The notes under the pieces: generated by a model
The model's database searches: none
What the model saw: only the letters and a program-made list of their open reading frames with translations
Told to the model about the DNA's origin: nothing
Shown here: positions 48,550 through 59,944 of the stretch, in pieces
How the letters are laid out: every line of letters begins with the position of its first letter
Numbering within the stretch: position 1 is the first letter of the stretch
Made by a program: the position numbers and the translations under genes
Assembly (NCBI GenBank): GCA_030549775.1
Contig: CM060177.1
Location: 68,619,138 to 68,683,137, forward strand
Origin: Tamarix chinensis
Lineage: Eukaryota; Streptophyta; Magnoliopsida; Caryophyllales; Tamaricaceae
Direction: 5' to 3'
DNA length: 64,000 nt

Positions 48550-49560
48550 AAATCATCCCCGAAAATTAGGGTTTTTAATGCCTAAACCACAAATCGGCCA
48601 AATCACTTTGATTACCTCAAATTGATAGTTTTAAAACACAATTAAACTAATTTTAGATAAATCTAGACAATCAATTCTAACAAAACGATCTTCCGATAAA
48701 TCAATTCCAGATGATCAATTTTCAAAATCAGGGTTTTAAAGTCCACGGCGTAAACTCAAGTAGTTCAATTTAATCAATTCAAATTAAAGGTATTAGAAAG
48801 CAATTAATACCATTTCAACCATTTCTATACATTCAATTTTAGAAAAACAACAATACAAGTAATCGATTTCGTAATCTCACTTGAAGTTTAGGGTTTTAGG
48901 CCCGAAAATACAATTCATTAGAATTCTATAAATTCAATCAAATTGAATGTTTAGAAATGTAATTAAACACATTTTATAACATATCAAATAATCAATTGCT
49001 CAAAACTAGTAAAAGAAATACACAATTTAGCCCAATTAGGGCTTTTGGGCCCGGAACGCAAATCCGATCAATTCTTGGCAAAACATATAAATTGACGGTC
49101 CGGAAATGTAATTAAACATATTCTAATGTAATTTATATAGTTAATTGAATAAAATAACCCGATTACCCAAACCAATTTAAACCTGCGGGAATTTTGACCT
49201 AAAAATCCAATTCCGGTCAATTACGCACAATTTTCCCAAATCAACACTTCTAATATAAAATTAAATACATTTTAAACAATAATATAAAATTAATTGAGTG
49301 GAATAGCTATATTATATGACCCAATTTCATTATACCCGAAATTTGACCTAGGAATCAAATTCCGATAAGACCTGCATAAATTTTTCAAATTGACGGTTCC
49401 AAAATGAAATTGGATACATTTTAAAACATATTGTATAATCAATTTGTCCGAAATCGCAAAAACGAGCGGATCCGAAAAATTTGGGCATAACCCGGCTAAA
49501 AATCCAATTTTTCCAAAATTCCAACACAACCACACAATTAATATATCCAAATCATTCTTA
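48550..49560 (+). repeat. Degenerate ~150-bp tandem repeats in A3
   Basis: The phrase 'aaatgtaattaaacacattttaaaacat' recurs in diverged form near 48942, 49093, 49243 and 49391, spaced about 150 bp, with an earlier copy near 48776. Each is preceded by an 'aatccaattccgatcaattnngcacaaa' phrase and, in several units, 'gggtttttaggccc'. Confidence 0.65.
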
Positions 49561-49776
49561 CAGCATATATATACATAAACAAACAATCAATTTAGCTTTT
49601 TATAAGCTAATTCATACCCAATTAATTAAAACAAAGGTTAGGGGTTTTTCGGAAATTATAACAAACGAAAAACCGACAAATCGGGGCAAAGGAAAGCCGG
49701 GGAAGCTTCGTCGGAGAACGAGGGTGGCTCGCCGGTCGTCACCCGAGCTCGCCGGTGACCGAGCGACGGCGGCGCA

Positions 49777-51155
49777 TGACACGTTCCTACCCGCAAGTGC
49801 ACGGGGTCAGAGTAGTAGTCAAGGTCGATCCCACAAGGATTGGTGAATGACCACTAGGACAATGATAGAACTTAACTATGTCTAAACTACGAGATGATAT
49901 GAAATAATAAATTGTAAGCTAAAATAACTAAATAAGCTAAAAAGAAAGGAAAATAGCACTCAAGTCACTCAAATAAATAGAAGAGCTAAGGTTCTGGTTC
50001 ATCGCCCCCGATCCTCACATGTAATTGAAGATCACATCACAAAATAATTCAACAATCATAATCAATCATGCCAACAAGGATAGAAAGTGTTGTGCTTTCT
50101 CAAGCCACAACCACCCTATTACTTATCTATGGCCCTAACTATCTCTAGCTTAGAGTCTAATAGAATGTAATGCATTAAAGTCTATAAAGTTTCCTCCTTT
50201 ATTGTTGAAGAGGTCAAATCGATCGTCTCTCGACCTACAATTTAATCTCCCGTTGTGCTATTGGGTCTAATACTGGATTATCTCTCGATCTCACCGGTAT
50301 TTCCCACACCGAAAATCAGAACCCGGCCGTGGTTCAAAAATCCGACAATTAATTAATAACACAACACATACATTATGAATTGAATAAAAAAAGGATGCAA
50401 TAATTCAACACATTAGGATCGGGGAAAATTCCCCTTCACCTTAGCACAAGATCTAGCCCATCAAATTCATAGCAAGAATATTAAAAACAATAAGAGATTC
50501 CATAGATAAAGAAAATATCATTAGATAATACCCTTGATGTTCACAAATTCTTGCAAAAATTAACTTCTTGAATCTCCGTCTCTAATTTACAAGAGAGATC
50601 TTGATGAATTGGGGAAGAGGATTCAGAAGAGAGAAAAGAGAGGGAGTGGAGGCTGCCTCGAGATATTAGAATAAGAGTTTTTTACACTACCGCCTCGTGG
50701 ATCGCTAGGGTTTCCGTAACGATGGGCTTCCCGTGTCAGCTTTGACCATAATTTGTATTTTGACCATAACTTTTTCATCTTAACTCCGATTAAGCTGATT
50801 TTAGATGCGTTGGAAAGCTATTAAAAATATCTAAAACTTTGATGTTGAAAGCTTCTCCAAATTCAGACCTTTTCTTGGTCTAAATTTCACTTCTTTCAGG
50901 CCCATATACTTTAAATATGCATTCTTTCTTTTTCCACTTTAACTTTTGCTCCTCTTTGCTCCTTTTTTTCTCCTTTCTTCTCCCTTTAAGGTTATTCTTG
51001 TTCTTCATCCTTCATGATTATTTTTGTTGCTTGAGACCCTGCAATTTTCACAACACAAAGGCAGTAACAAGAACAAAAAGGGAGAATTCTGACTGAAATT
51101 AAAGGTAAAAACTCTTATAAACCTTAGGAATAAGATGTAAAAGTCACACTTATCA
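49777..51155 (-). mobile_element. Solo LTR (1,379 bp) nested in A3
   Basis: Ends TGACACGTTCC (49777) and CACTTATCA (51155), giving TG...CA, with a perfect duplication GCGCA (49772-49776 and 51156-51160). The minus strand start, TGATAAGTGTGACTTTTACA, and the inner phrase 'ggtcgatcccacaagg' are familiar from plant LTR elements, so I place it on the minus strand, but that is from memory of the type. No internal domain or second LTR, hence solo LTR. Confidence 0.85.
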
Positions 51156-51159
51156 GCGC

Positions 51160-51445
51160 AGCCTGCGTTGCTACTCGTCACTGCTCCTGCTGCTGTTGGG
51201 CCTGCGCGCTGCTGCTGATGGCTGCTGCTGCTACAACGGCTGTTGCTATGGGTTGCAGCGTCGCCAGTTGCAGGTGGTCGGTCGTGGCCAGCGAAGGAGA
51301 AGGGAGGAGCTGGGGAGAAGAGCAGCCAGCTAGGGTCGCGGGACAGGGGCAGGGGTTGAGGGGAATAGGGAGACAGAAGAGAAGGGAGAGAAGAGGGAAA
51401 AGAAAAAGAAGAGGGGGGGGGGAAGCACCGATCGGGGTTGTTTTT
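51160..51445 (+). other. GC-rich block of A3
   Basis: Continues the GC-rich block cut by the solo LTR (left part 49680-49776). It has CTG-rich text, then a purine run ending in a G tract and T tract near 51410-51453. Frames on both strands (161 and 87 codons) are low complexity and not supported as genes. Confidence 0.5.
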
Positions 51446-52302
51446 TTTTTTTTTACAAATACACATAAAATAAACTACTAAAAATATCAAAATATTATTT
51501 GGAGGTTTTATCTAAAATTTATTTAACAAAAATTTATTTTTTAAGGTTCTGAAGGTTTAAAATCGATATAAAAGCTATATAAAGAATTTCGGAGACATTT
51601 TCGAAAAAACTTACCAACGAACGTAAAAATTTATATTATTTACGGAAATACATTATAAGACCTTGAAATAATATTTAAAAGCATAAAAGTAAATATTTAA
51701 ATTAAATTCTAATAAACCGAGACTAATTTAAATAATTTCCAAAATTGGTTTTCGGTAAATCAAAAATCGTAAAACGGAAGAAAATTAATTCCGGAAAGAA
51801 ATTCATAAATAAACTCCGAAATCTTTTTAATTTAAAACTTCTCGAAGATATTAACAATTTTCGAAAACGAATAAATTTAAAGTCGGAAATATTTTCTACG
51901 GATAAAATAACTTTAACTATTTAAACATAAATTTTATAATTTAAATAATATATTTCGTTAACGAAATATAACTCCAAAATAAAGTCGTAATCACACGACG
52001 AAGTTATAATCGAAAACGAATCTAAAATGTTAAAAATCAAAACACAAGAAAGAAAGGGAATATATATTTTTAACCGAAAATCGGAATCATAAGAATATAA
52101 TAAAATCACGGTCGTGAACGAATTTGTCCAGAATGGTTCGCAACGACAACGATTAATTAAATTCAAATATGAATTCGAAATCGTCGATAAATCCATAAAA
52201 CAAATCAAAATTAAAATAATTAAATATTTACATCAAATTACGCTAATAAAATCATTAAACTTAATAAATTTGGGTTTTAAAAATATGGGGTATTACACAT
52301 CC

Positions 52303-53408
52303 TCCTACCCCATAATAGCCTAGCATATTGACAAAATCAAAAAACATAACTTTAATAAACATAGAGAAAAAAATAATGAAGATGAAATTAAAAAAAATAA
52401 AATCAACTAAAATAATTAAACTAATGACAAAAATTACATTTAACATAATAACAAGTACAAAAAGAATAAATGGAACAAAGGAAAGAGAGAACATAGGATA
52501 TTTTAGAATTACAAATGTTGTACAATATCCACTCCTTTAGTTACAACACTTAACAACCTAAATCTAACAAAAGAACTCTAATAGCTTATAAATAATACAA
52601 ACAAAGTCAAAGTTCTAATGGTGATGCTCTTTGATGTTCTATTCAACGTAATATATGCTATATATATAAAAAGAAGGTTGTATGATTAGATTCAAAATAT
52701 GGAAAAAAATATGGTTTGTATTAGTATATAAGGGGCACTTGTATTTTTTTCTCTAACATTGTGCAAGTTAATGGAGACCGTATTTCCATAAAAATAGGGC
52801 ACCTTGTATTTCCTCTCTATTGATTGTCTTCACTTGATTTTTCTTCAAGTGACTTATCTTTTAGGGTGTTGCATGATGGTACATCTAAATTTCCATTACT
52901 CTAAGCTTGCTTCTTGTATTTTTCTTCTTATACTCAATTATCAGTCTAAATTACCTTAATTTTTTCTTTTATGCAAAACTATGCCAATACAAAAAACTCA
53001 AGGAAGAGGGTGAAATTGTCATAACAAATATTGAATGTTGGGTTAAGATATGTTAAAGAAATCCAAAAACTATGTACTTATTAGAGTGCTCAACATATTG
53101 GAATGATGATGGATTTGTGTTTGGAATGTTTTGGAAATGTTTTGTTAACTTTTCAAATTCAATTTAGAGTATTACGACCATCAACCAAATGATATGCACC
53201 ATTATTTAATGTATCCCTATTGGCCCCATCAACTAATGTGCATTTTTGGTTGACTAATTGTGGCTGCTCCCATTGCTTGATAGATATGCCTCATTAGTAC
53301 ACTGCTTGTGCATATTTTCCTAATAGTTATTTTTGTTAATTTGTGTGTCCGATTGACCCACTACCCTCCTTTGTTACGTCATTGTCATTTCAAAACCTGA
53401 TTGAAATT
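52303..53408. other. Unassigned sequence between A3 and A4
   Basis: AT-rich. Text near 52930-53030 loosely parallels the end of the solo LTR at 51005-51155, so this may be the right half of the older LTR interrupted by A3. No genes. Confidence 0.35.
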
Positions 53409-53869
53409 ATGTATGTAATCCCCCAAAATTTGAAAAAAGCCTATAATTTATTAAATAAATTTTATTTGAGATAAATTAGCTTTTAAATCTATTTAATTTA
53501 ATTATTTTATGGATTTTTGAGTATATAAAATTGGGTATAAATATTTAATAAATTAAAATAAATATTTTATTATTTTATCACAGTCTTATTATTTAAATAA
53601 ATTTTTAAACCCTTATTTTACTAAAATTATCCTTTTTAACCCTTATATTTTAATTATATTAAATTCAATTATTAAATTAATTTATTAACCAAAAATATTA
53701 TATTGTATTATTTTATAAATTAAATGATTTTATTTAATACCATTTTTCCTTTTACCCCTTTTCCTTCTCCTTTTTCTTTCTTTTCTCCTTTTACCCCAAA
53801 AATATAAATTAAATTATGTTAAATTAAATTATTAAATCAATTTATTACCCTTCTTTTTCCTTAAATTAT

Positions 53870-55083
53870 CAATTCTTTGGGCCACCGGCTGGCCGGCCTG
53901 CCCCTTCCCTCCTGTGCATTGGGTAGTTGGCCTGTCTCTCCTCCTCCTCCCTCCTTTCCTTTTTCCTTTCCCCGACCCGGCTCCCCTTTTCTTTCTTTCT
54001 TCTCCCACGTGAGTTTGGCCTGCCTCCCTTTCTTTTCTTTCCTTTCTTCCCCGACCGGGCCAGCCCACATCTTCTTTCCCCTTCGGCCAGCCTGCACGCC
54101 CGTCGCACCCAGCCTTCCCCTCCTCTTTCTTCTTTCCTTCTTCTTCCTCTTTCCCCGACAAAAATCCCGACCACCCGCTATCACTACCACCCTACTTGCT
54201 TCCCCCCCCTCTCTCTCTCTCTCCCCCACCATTTCTCTACACCATCCCGACCCCACCATCTCTCCCTTTCCCATTCCCTACCATCGCCATTCCCCTCCCC
54301 CTTCTCCCTCTCCGTGCCACCACCATTTCCCTACAACCCTACCATCACCCCTCAAGCCTACCTATCCCCTCATCTCTCTTCCTCTTCTTTTTCTTCTTCC
54401 TTCCCTACCTCATTCTGCGTTTTCCTAAGCCTCTCTATGCCTTCCCCAACTTCTTTTATTCCTTTCTTCTCCTCCCCTCTCTTACCCTATTTTTGCTTCA
54501 CCGCCAAGCTCCGCCACTATCGCTGCCTCAACAGCCACCTGCACCACCCTTGCCACCCACAACCTCACCCCTGAACCATCACAACACCCATTGAGCCACC
54601 CCTCAGCCTCCTTCCTCCTCCCCTCTTCTTTTTCTCTTCTTTCCCTCCCTTCTCAGCAGCCAACCTACGCCGCCTTGATCTGTTTCCGTTCTGCCGCCTT
54701 TGCCGCCACTTGAGCCACCAAGCTAATCCTTGCAACCCCCTCTACTACCCCAATCCTTCTTTGGCTGAAACCACAACCTGTAGGGCTCCATTTTCTTCCT
54801 CCCTTTCCCTTCCTTCTCTACCCTCCATCTCGACCCACCTAGGCAGCACCACTTCGTGGCCTCCCTACCATCGCTTTTGTCACCGTTGGCCACTCTCAAC
54901 CCATCCCCAACCACCACCTACATTCCCTCTCCACTCCTGCACCCTTCCCTTGCCCCAAATCCTTCCCCATATGCCCTTTTTCTTAGCCCCAAAACCCCAA
55001 CCCGAAAACACCACTCCCTCCTCCTATTCTTGCCATTTTGAGCCTCTCGCCTCATTTCTTTGCATGAGCCGCTACCTTTCTTA
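53870..55083 (+). other. Pyrimidine-rich block of A4 with antisense frames
   Basis: The plus strand (antisense to A4) is C/T-rich and gives overlapping frames in all three phases (183 codons at 53877, 215 at 53927, 132 at 54196, 124 at 54710). Stop-free runs in several frames at once are the mark of composition and not of coding. The position corresponds to the purine-rich blocks of A1 and A2 when read in element sense. Confidence 0.5.
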
Positions 55084-55710
55084 ATGTAGTTGGGTAATAA
55101 TTTTAAGGTATAGTAATATTTTAATTCAAGTATTTGATTAATTAAGTTTTATAAAGTCTTATACTTTGATTTCTATTACTTCTAATGTAATAAATCTTGA
55201 TATTAATTTTAGGTATTGTTTTTGATAATCAAAGCTTGAACCTTTAACTGGAATACCAATAAGGTTCATTTTGTGGCAATCAAGGTAACCTTTAAATCCC
55301 ATTGAAACGCATGGATTAACGTATGTTAGCACATTAGGATTTTTAATATGTGATTATGCTTAATATATGTTGTTTAATATCATATGTGTAGTTCCTTGTG
55401 ATGTTGGATAAAAAGGAGCATGTTAGGTTATATGATATGTATGGAAATATTGTTTAAGGTAAGAGTTTAGTTGTTAATGAAAATGTTAAGTATTATCCAT
55501 GTTGTATTATGCTATTGTGATCTTCAATGCATGGTTAATATTTTATAAGCATGACGGGTATTTTAGTAATGTATCTTGTACAAGAATATGGCATAATATA
55601 TATATAGGGGTGTTAATAAGTATTATATTAAATATGAGAGTTGTGGATGAGGTATTAATATTAATATTTTATGTAGTAATGATAATTTAATGTAAGTGGT
55701 GTACTAAGGG

Positions 55711-56500
55711 GTAAAATGGTAATTTTCAACTAAAAAGGTTATTATGGTAATTTTGGAGGTAAGGGTAAAGTGGTAAATTCTATAATTAAAGAGAAAAAGG
55801 GTAATTTTGGAATTAAAGGATAAAATGGAAAAGTTTAATTAAAAAGGGTATTATGGTAATTTTGGAGGTAAGGGAAAAGTGGTAAATGGTAAGTAAAAAG
55901 GGTAAATTGGTAATTATGTAATTAAGGGGGTAATATGGTAATTTTGGAAGTGAAGGGGTAAAATGGTAATTTATAATTAAAGGGTACAATGGTAAATTGT
56001 GATTAAAGGGTAAAATGGTAATTTGTAATTAAAGGGTAAAATGGTAAATTATGATTAAAGGGTAAAATGGTAATTTGTAGTTAAAGGTAAAATGGTAAAT
56101 TTGTGAGAAAAAGGATAAAATGGTAATTTTGTAATTAAAGGGAAAATGGTAATTTTATAATAAAAGGGGAAAATGGTAACTATGAAATAAAAGGAAAAAA
56201 TGGTAATTTTATAATAAAATGGGTAAAATGGTAATTCTATAAGTGAAAGGGTGTTACGGTAATTTTTGAAAGTTAAGGGGTAAAATGGTAATTTTATAAA
56301 TAAAAGGGGTAAAGTGGAAATTGGAAATGAGTAACTTGGTTATTATAATAATTGAGAAGGGTAAAATGATAATTTAATAAGGGAGACGGGTAAAATGGTA
56401 AATGTGATAAATGTGAAGGGAAATTTGGTAATTTAACTAACTAAAGGGTAATTTAGTAATTAGGATAATGAATAGGGGTAATTTGGTAATTTGACCAAAA
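55711..56500 (+). repeat. Minisatellite 'GGGTAAAATGGTAATTT' in A4
   Basis: Forty or so units of about 17-25 bp built on GGGTAAAATGGTAATTTT with a variable AATTAAAG spacer. Unit length drifts, and the array decays towards 56600. It is not seen in the other family A copies. Confidence 0.9.
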
Positions 56501-57856
56501 AAAAGAGCAATTGTTAATTATAATAAGGGAAAGGGCAAATTGGTAATCTAACCAACCAAATGGGAAATATATTAAATATAACAATTATGAAGGGTGTTTA
56601 ATAAATGTGAAAAATAGCTTGATAACCCAAACCGAGTAAGAGTGTAGTTCAGGCCAAATGCGTGCTATGTGTCTTACATGTCTTGGATGTCCTATATAAT
56701 TGTATGTTGTGTTTTATATGCTATTATCTTAACTGTTTCATGTGTGGCGTGGCTTGGAAAAGATGTATGCTCATGTGCCCTCTTTTGATATGTGCTAATA
56801 TGGATATGCTGTAAATTTTGATGTGAGGTGATATGGCCCTTCAGGACATGCATGCTAGGATAATTAATGTGGTGATGTGGGATGGAGGTATGAAAAATAG
56901 AAATGGGAGAGAAAGATAACTAAGGGGAAGTAAGTTGGCTAACGTAGGTAAGGATGACCTAAATAATCCATGATCCATGAGTGGATGAGTAAAAGGGGAA
57001 TTAAATAAAATGAAGGAGTGGGGGAATCGAGGGTTTTCATAGGATGGTTAGAATCTGCATGGGGGTAAAATTTACGTATGGAAAGTTACCTCGAGATGTG
57101 AGGAAGGTAATAGAAGTGTCGTTTGGGTGTCTGGGAGCTTTTAGCGAAAAATAGTACGTGGGATAGTAGAATGGTGCGTAGGAGACCAGGCTAGGGTTTA
57201 GGAGGAAAATCCGAATTTGAGGAGTTAGAAAAAGAAAAAGAAAATTATAAAAATAAATGAGAATGAGTGGGGTTCTCGCACTCACATGGACTTTTATCAT
57301 CGGAAATGATTGATTAATGATGGACTAATGGCCTTAAGCCCCTAGGAGTATTGACTATTCATTATGGCCTATTAATATTTGGTTGACTTGTTAAGTATGC
57401 GGATGTACGAAAGTGAATGTTACGTATACCCCATTAATATCTGATTGAATTGTTGGATGTGTGAATGTATGGATCTGAATATCATGTTTACACCTGTCGC
57501 TATGTATGGATACAGTAGTACATCATGTGTCACATTGCGTGTCTACTTTTAATTATGTTTTTAAAGGGTTACTCAGTACCGTAATACTGAAGGGTTCCAT
57601 TCATATGGCCCCTACCTATTCAATGGGCAGTGTCCCTTACAAGTCGTTTTAGGTGCTATTCAAGTGGGCCTCGGGAAAGAGTATGATAAACTATCCGGAA
57701 CTATTAGGGTTTTACTCTATCTCCTTTCAGGTCACAATTTCAATGTATTTGTTGTTTTGTAACCACCACTTGATGGTTTATATTTACTTACGCTACTATG
57801 ATTTAATTATTAGTTTAGTTTTTCGTCATTTGTAATTTTCTCCTTTAGCCTTAGCA

Positions 57857-57999
57857 CTAGGTACTGGAACGGTATGAATGAACTGGTCTAGTACTAAGTG
57901 TGGCAGTAATACCCCAAAATTCATGATTGTTATTTTACTTCCACTAATTTTCTTTTAATTAAACGAAATTTTTCAATAATGAATTTTGGGGATGTTACA
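57857..57999 (-). other. A4 head palindrome and stem-loop
   Basis: On the minus strand, GTAACATCCCCAAAATTCAT (from 57998) is complementary, with two mismatches, to the segment ATGAATTTTGGGGTATTAC, whose plus-strand position is about 57905-57923. Next comes the second hairpin, arms at 57887-57898 and 57857-57868, pairing at 9 of 12 positions. Confidence 0.75.
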
Positions 58000-58000
58000 A

Positions 58001-58410
58001 TGTAATGCCTAATTTTTTCTTAATACAAAATTTCATTTAAAAAGGGTTTGAGTAGAATATAAATGCTAAAAAAATGGTGTTACCACCATATCCAACATAG
58101 TGAAGGAACAACCCATGCCTAATCTATGGTGGATAGGCTGAGAAGTAAATTAATACATTCTCATTAAGGGGAGGTTTCACTTGTTCCCAAACACTACAAG
58201 GTTACAAAACCAAGGAAAGAAATATAATAAGAAGAAATGGATGAAGAGCCATAGAAAATGTGTCTGTGACCCTAACTACGAGTAAGTAATTCTAATATCA
58301 AACTAGCAGAATATAAAGTAGTAGAATAACAACTCTAATAACCAATATTTTGGGTAATTTGGCTTATTTAGGATTTTATTAGTAGATTTTAAGTTCCCTA
58401 ATTTTGGTAC
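58001..58410 (+). mobile_element. Head of LTR-like element D
   Basis: Starts TGTAATGCC (58001), with GGTGTTACCACCATA about 75 bp in, the same head arrangement as family A. A stem CCACCATA/TATGGTGG (near 58085 and 58127) takes the place of the second hairpin. A4 is inserted into the very first bases. The far end of D was not located. Cassandra interrupts it at 58411. Confidence 0.5.
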
Positions 58411-59145
58411 TATAACCCCACACTATGGACATGAGAAGTTACAATGGAGTGCTTTCAAGATTGATGATTGGCCCCCACAGTTTAAAATGAGTCTTTTCTA
58501 TCATATTTTTTATCAACTCATATATATCCTGAAAAACTTCCTAGAAGATCACCCATCCTTAAATTGGTCCTTTTCAAGCATACTTAACTATGAAGTTATT
58601 TAAGGATAATTTTCCCAAAAAATGTTATACCTTGCTAATATAGGTAGTTTTATCAATCATTTTAAGCCACCACTATCTATTACTAACTTGGGGCTATTAC
58701 ATACATCCCTACCCATGAATGTACCATCCTTGTAACATGTTAACCACTAAATATCTTATTAAAGTCTATCCAAAGAACTATGATGCCATAGGAATCACTG
58801 ACTTATCTTACTTTAGCTTGTGATTGTGGTTTCTCTTTGATACCATTTTTAACACCACTGCACCACATAAGGGTCATGAGAAGTAACACTAAAATACTTT
58901 TAAGATTGATAAATGACCTCAAATATCAACATGAATATTTTTGAGCATGTTTTTTATGAACTAAAATGCATCTCAAAAATTATTTTAGGAGGTCACCTAT
59001 CCTTAAACTGTTTATAGCCAATCACACTTAATTATAAAGTTCTTATAGGATCAGATTCCTATAAAGAAGGTATACCTAGTTAATATAGGCATTATTATCA
59101 ATTCTTTTAATCTTTCACTATCAAATACTAATAGCGGGTATTATA
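58411..59145 (-). mobile_element. Near-complete Cassandra TRIM with 5S rRNA-like LTRs
   Basis: Read on the minus strand: 5' LTR (59145-58849, 297 bp), primer site TGGTATCAAAGAG (58845-58833), a short internal domain, polypurine tract GGGTAGGGATGTA (58714-58702), and 3' LTR (58701-58411, 291 bp). Both LTRs start and end in variants of TGTAATACCCC and GGGGTGTTACA. Both hold a segment related to the 3' two-thirds of 5S rRNA (about 58979-59065 and 58532-58625; minus sense GGATAGGTGACCTCC and GGATGGGTGATCTTC). This is the Cassandra structure: no protein coding, 5S-derived pol III promoter region in the LTR. The LTRs are strongly diverged, so the copy is old. No matching 5-bp duplication was found. 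Confidence 0.9.
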
Positions 59146-59941
59146 TGTGATTTATTACATCTTGGGAGAGTTTTGAAACCATAGTTCCATTTTTAGAACA
59201 TATTGTTTACGATTTATCACATCATTGTCCATTCATAAGTATTTGTGTTCTATGAGATTTACAGGCCACTTTTAGCCCCCAAACTACTCTGAAATTCTTT
59301 CTTTTTAGGGATATGTTATATCCTCATAATTCCTAAGTTTCCTTGTTTCTTTTCAAAATTCCAAACTATGTTATTGGTACAAAAATGTTTTCATTGCTCA
59401 TATGGGCTTTAGTTGAGCGTTTTGAGCCCTATTAAGCCTTCTATAGTCATATAAATTTCCCTAAACTATGGATTAAATTATTTAAGTATTATTGAACTAT
59501 GTATGATCTAAACATATTCCACTATTATTTATATCATTTTTGGAAATTTTTATATACTTTTGTACCGTAAAAGTTATAAAATTGCATTTTATTCGTCAAT
59601 TCTTATCTACACTTTATGAGATTTCATATGAGACTTTGACTATTTATATGAACTCATGATAATATCTCAAATTATCCATATAATTACTTTTACCATGGAA
59701 AAGATAGTACATTTGGTTTTGTCCTCTATGTTAGATATTTTTATAAAAATATCTTAAGGTTGGTTTATTTTTATTCTTTTTTTCTCCTCCACTTATTATT
59801 TTGTGTTGTGGCTCAAGGAGATTCACTAATATCCATTTTACATGATGGAACCACCTCTGTTGTTGTGGAAAAGTTTGATTTATCATATTTTGGCCACAAA
59901 ATGTACTTTATACCTTAATTTAATTCATAAGCTTTCTATAC
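59146..59941. other. Unassigned, probably body of element D
   Basis: AT-rich and without frames, repeats or terminal structures that I recognise. Confidence 0.4.
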
Positions 59942-59944
59942 TTA

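Larger units (their letters stand above)
45418..52297 (+). mobile_element. Family A element A3, contains a solo LTR
   Basis: Starts TGTAACACCCCC (45418) and ends GGGGTATTACA (52297), with a perfect duplication CATCC (45413-45417 and 52298-52302). The nested LTR accounts for 1,379 bp plus its 5-bp duplication, leaving about 5.5 kb. Modules: head palindrome, stem-loop with different bases but the same fold, three groups of 54-bp palindromic repeats, CCCTAAT minisatellite, a field of about 150-bp tandem repeats, a GC-rich block, and an AT tail. No coding domains and no internal second LTR. Confidence 0.88.
53414..57999 (-). mobile_element. Family A element A4 (minus strand)
   Basis: On the minus strand it starts TGTAACATCCCC (57999) and ends AAATTTTGGGGGATTACA (53414). 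The duplication ATGTA is perfect (53409-53413 and 58000-58004). Going in from the head: palindrome, stem-loop, a conserved 'ctcagta' block near 57570, text matching A2 near 57045-57190, a unique minisatellite field (55711-56500), a GC-rich skewed block (53870-55083) and an AT tail. The 54-bp palindromic repeats and the AAT arrays of A1-A2 are absent. No coding domains. Confidence 0.88.

Noticed and set aside
53877..54574. 183- and 215-codon Pro/Ser/Leu-rich frames
   Set aside because: Overlapping frames are open in several phases because of pyrimidine skew; there is no domain, and they lie inside A4.
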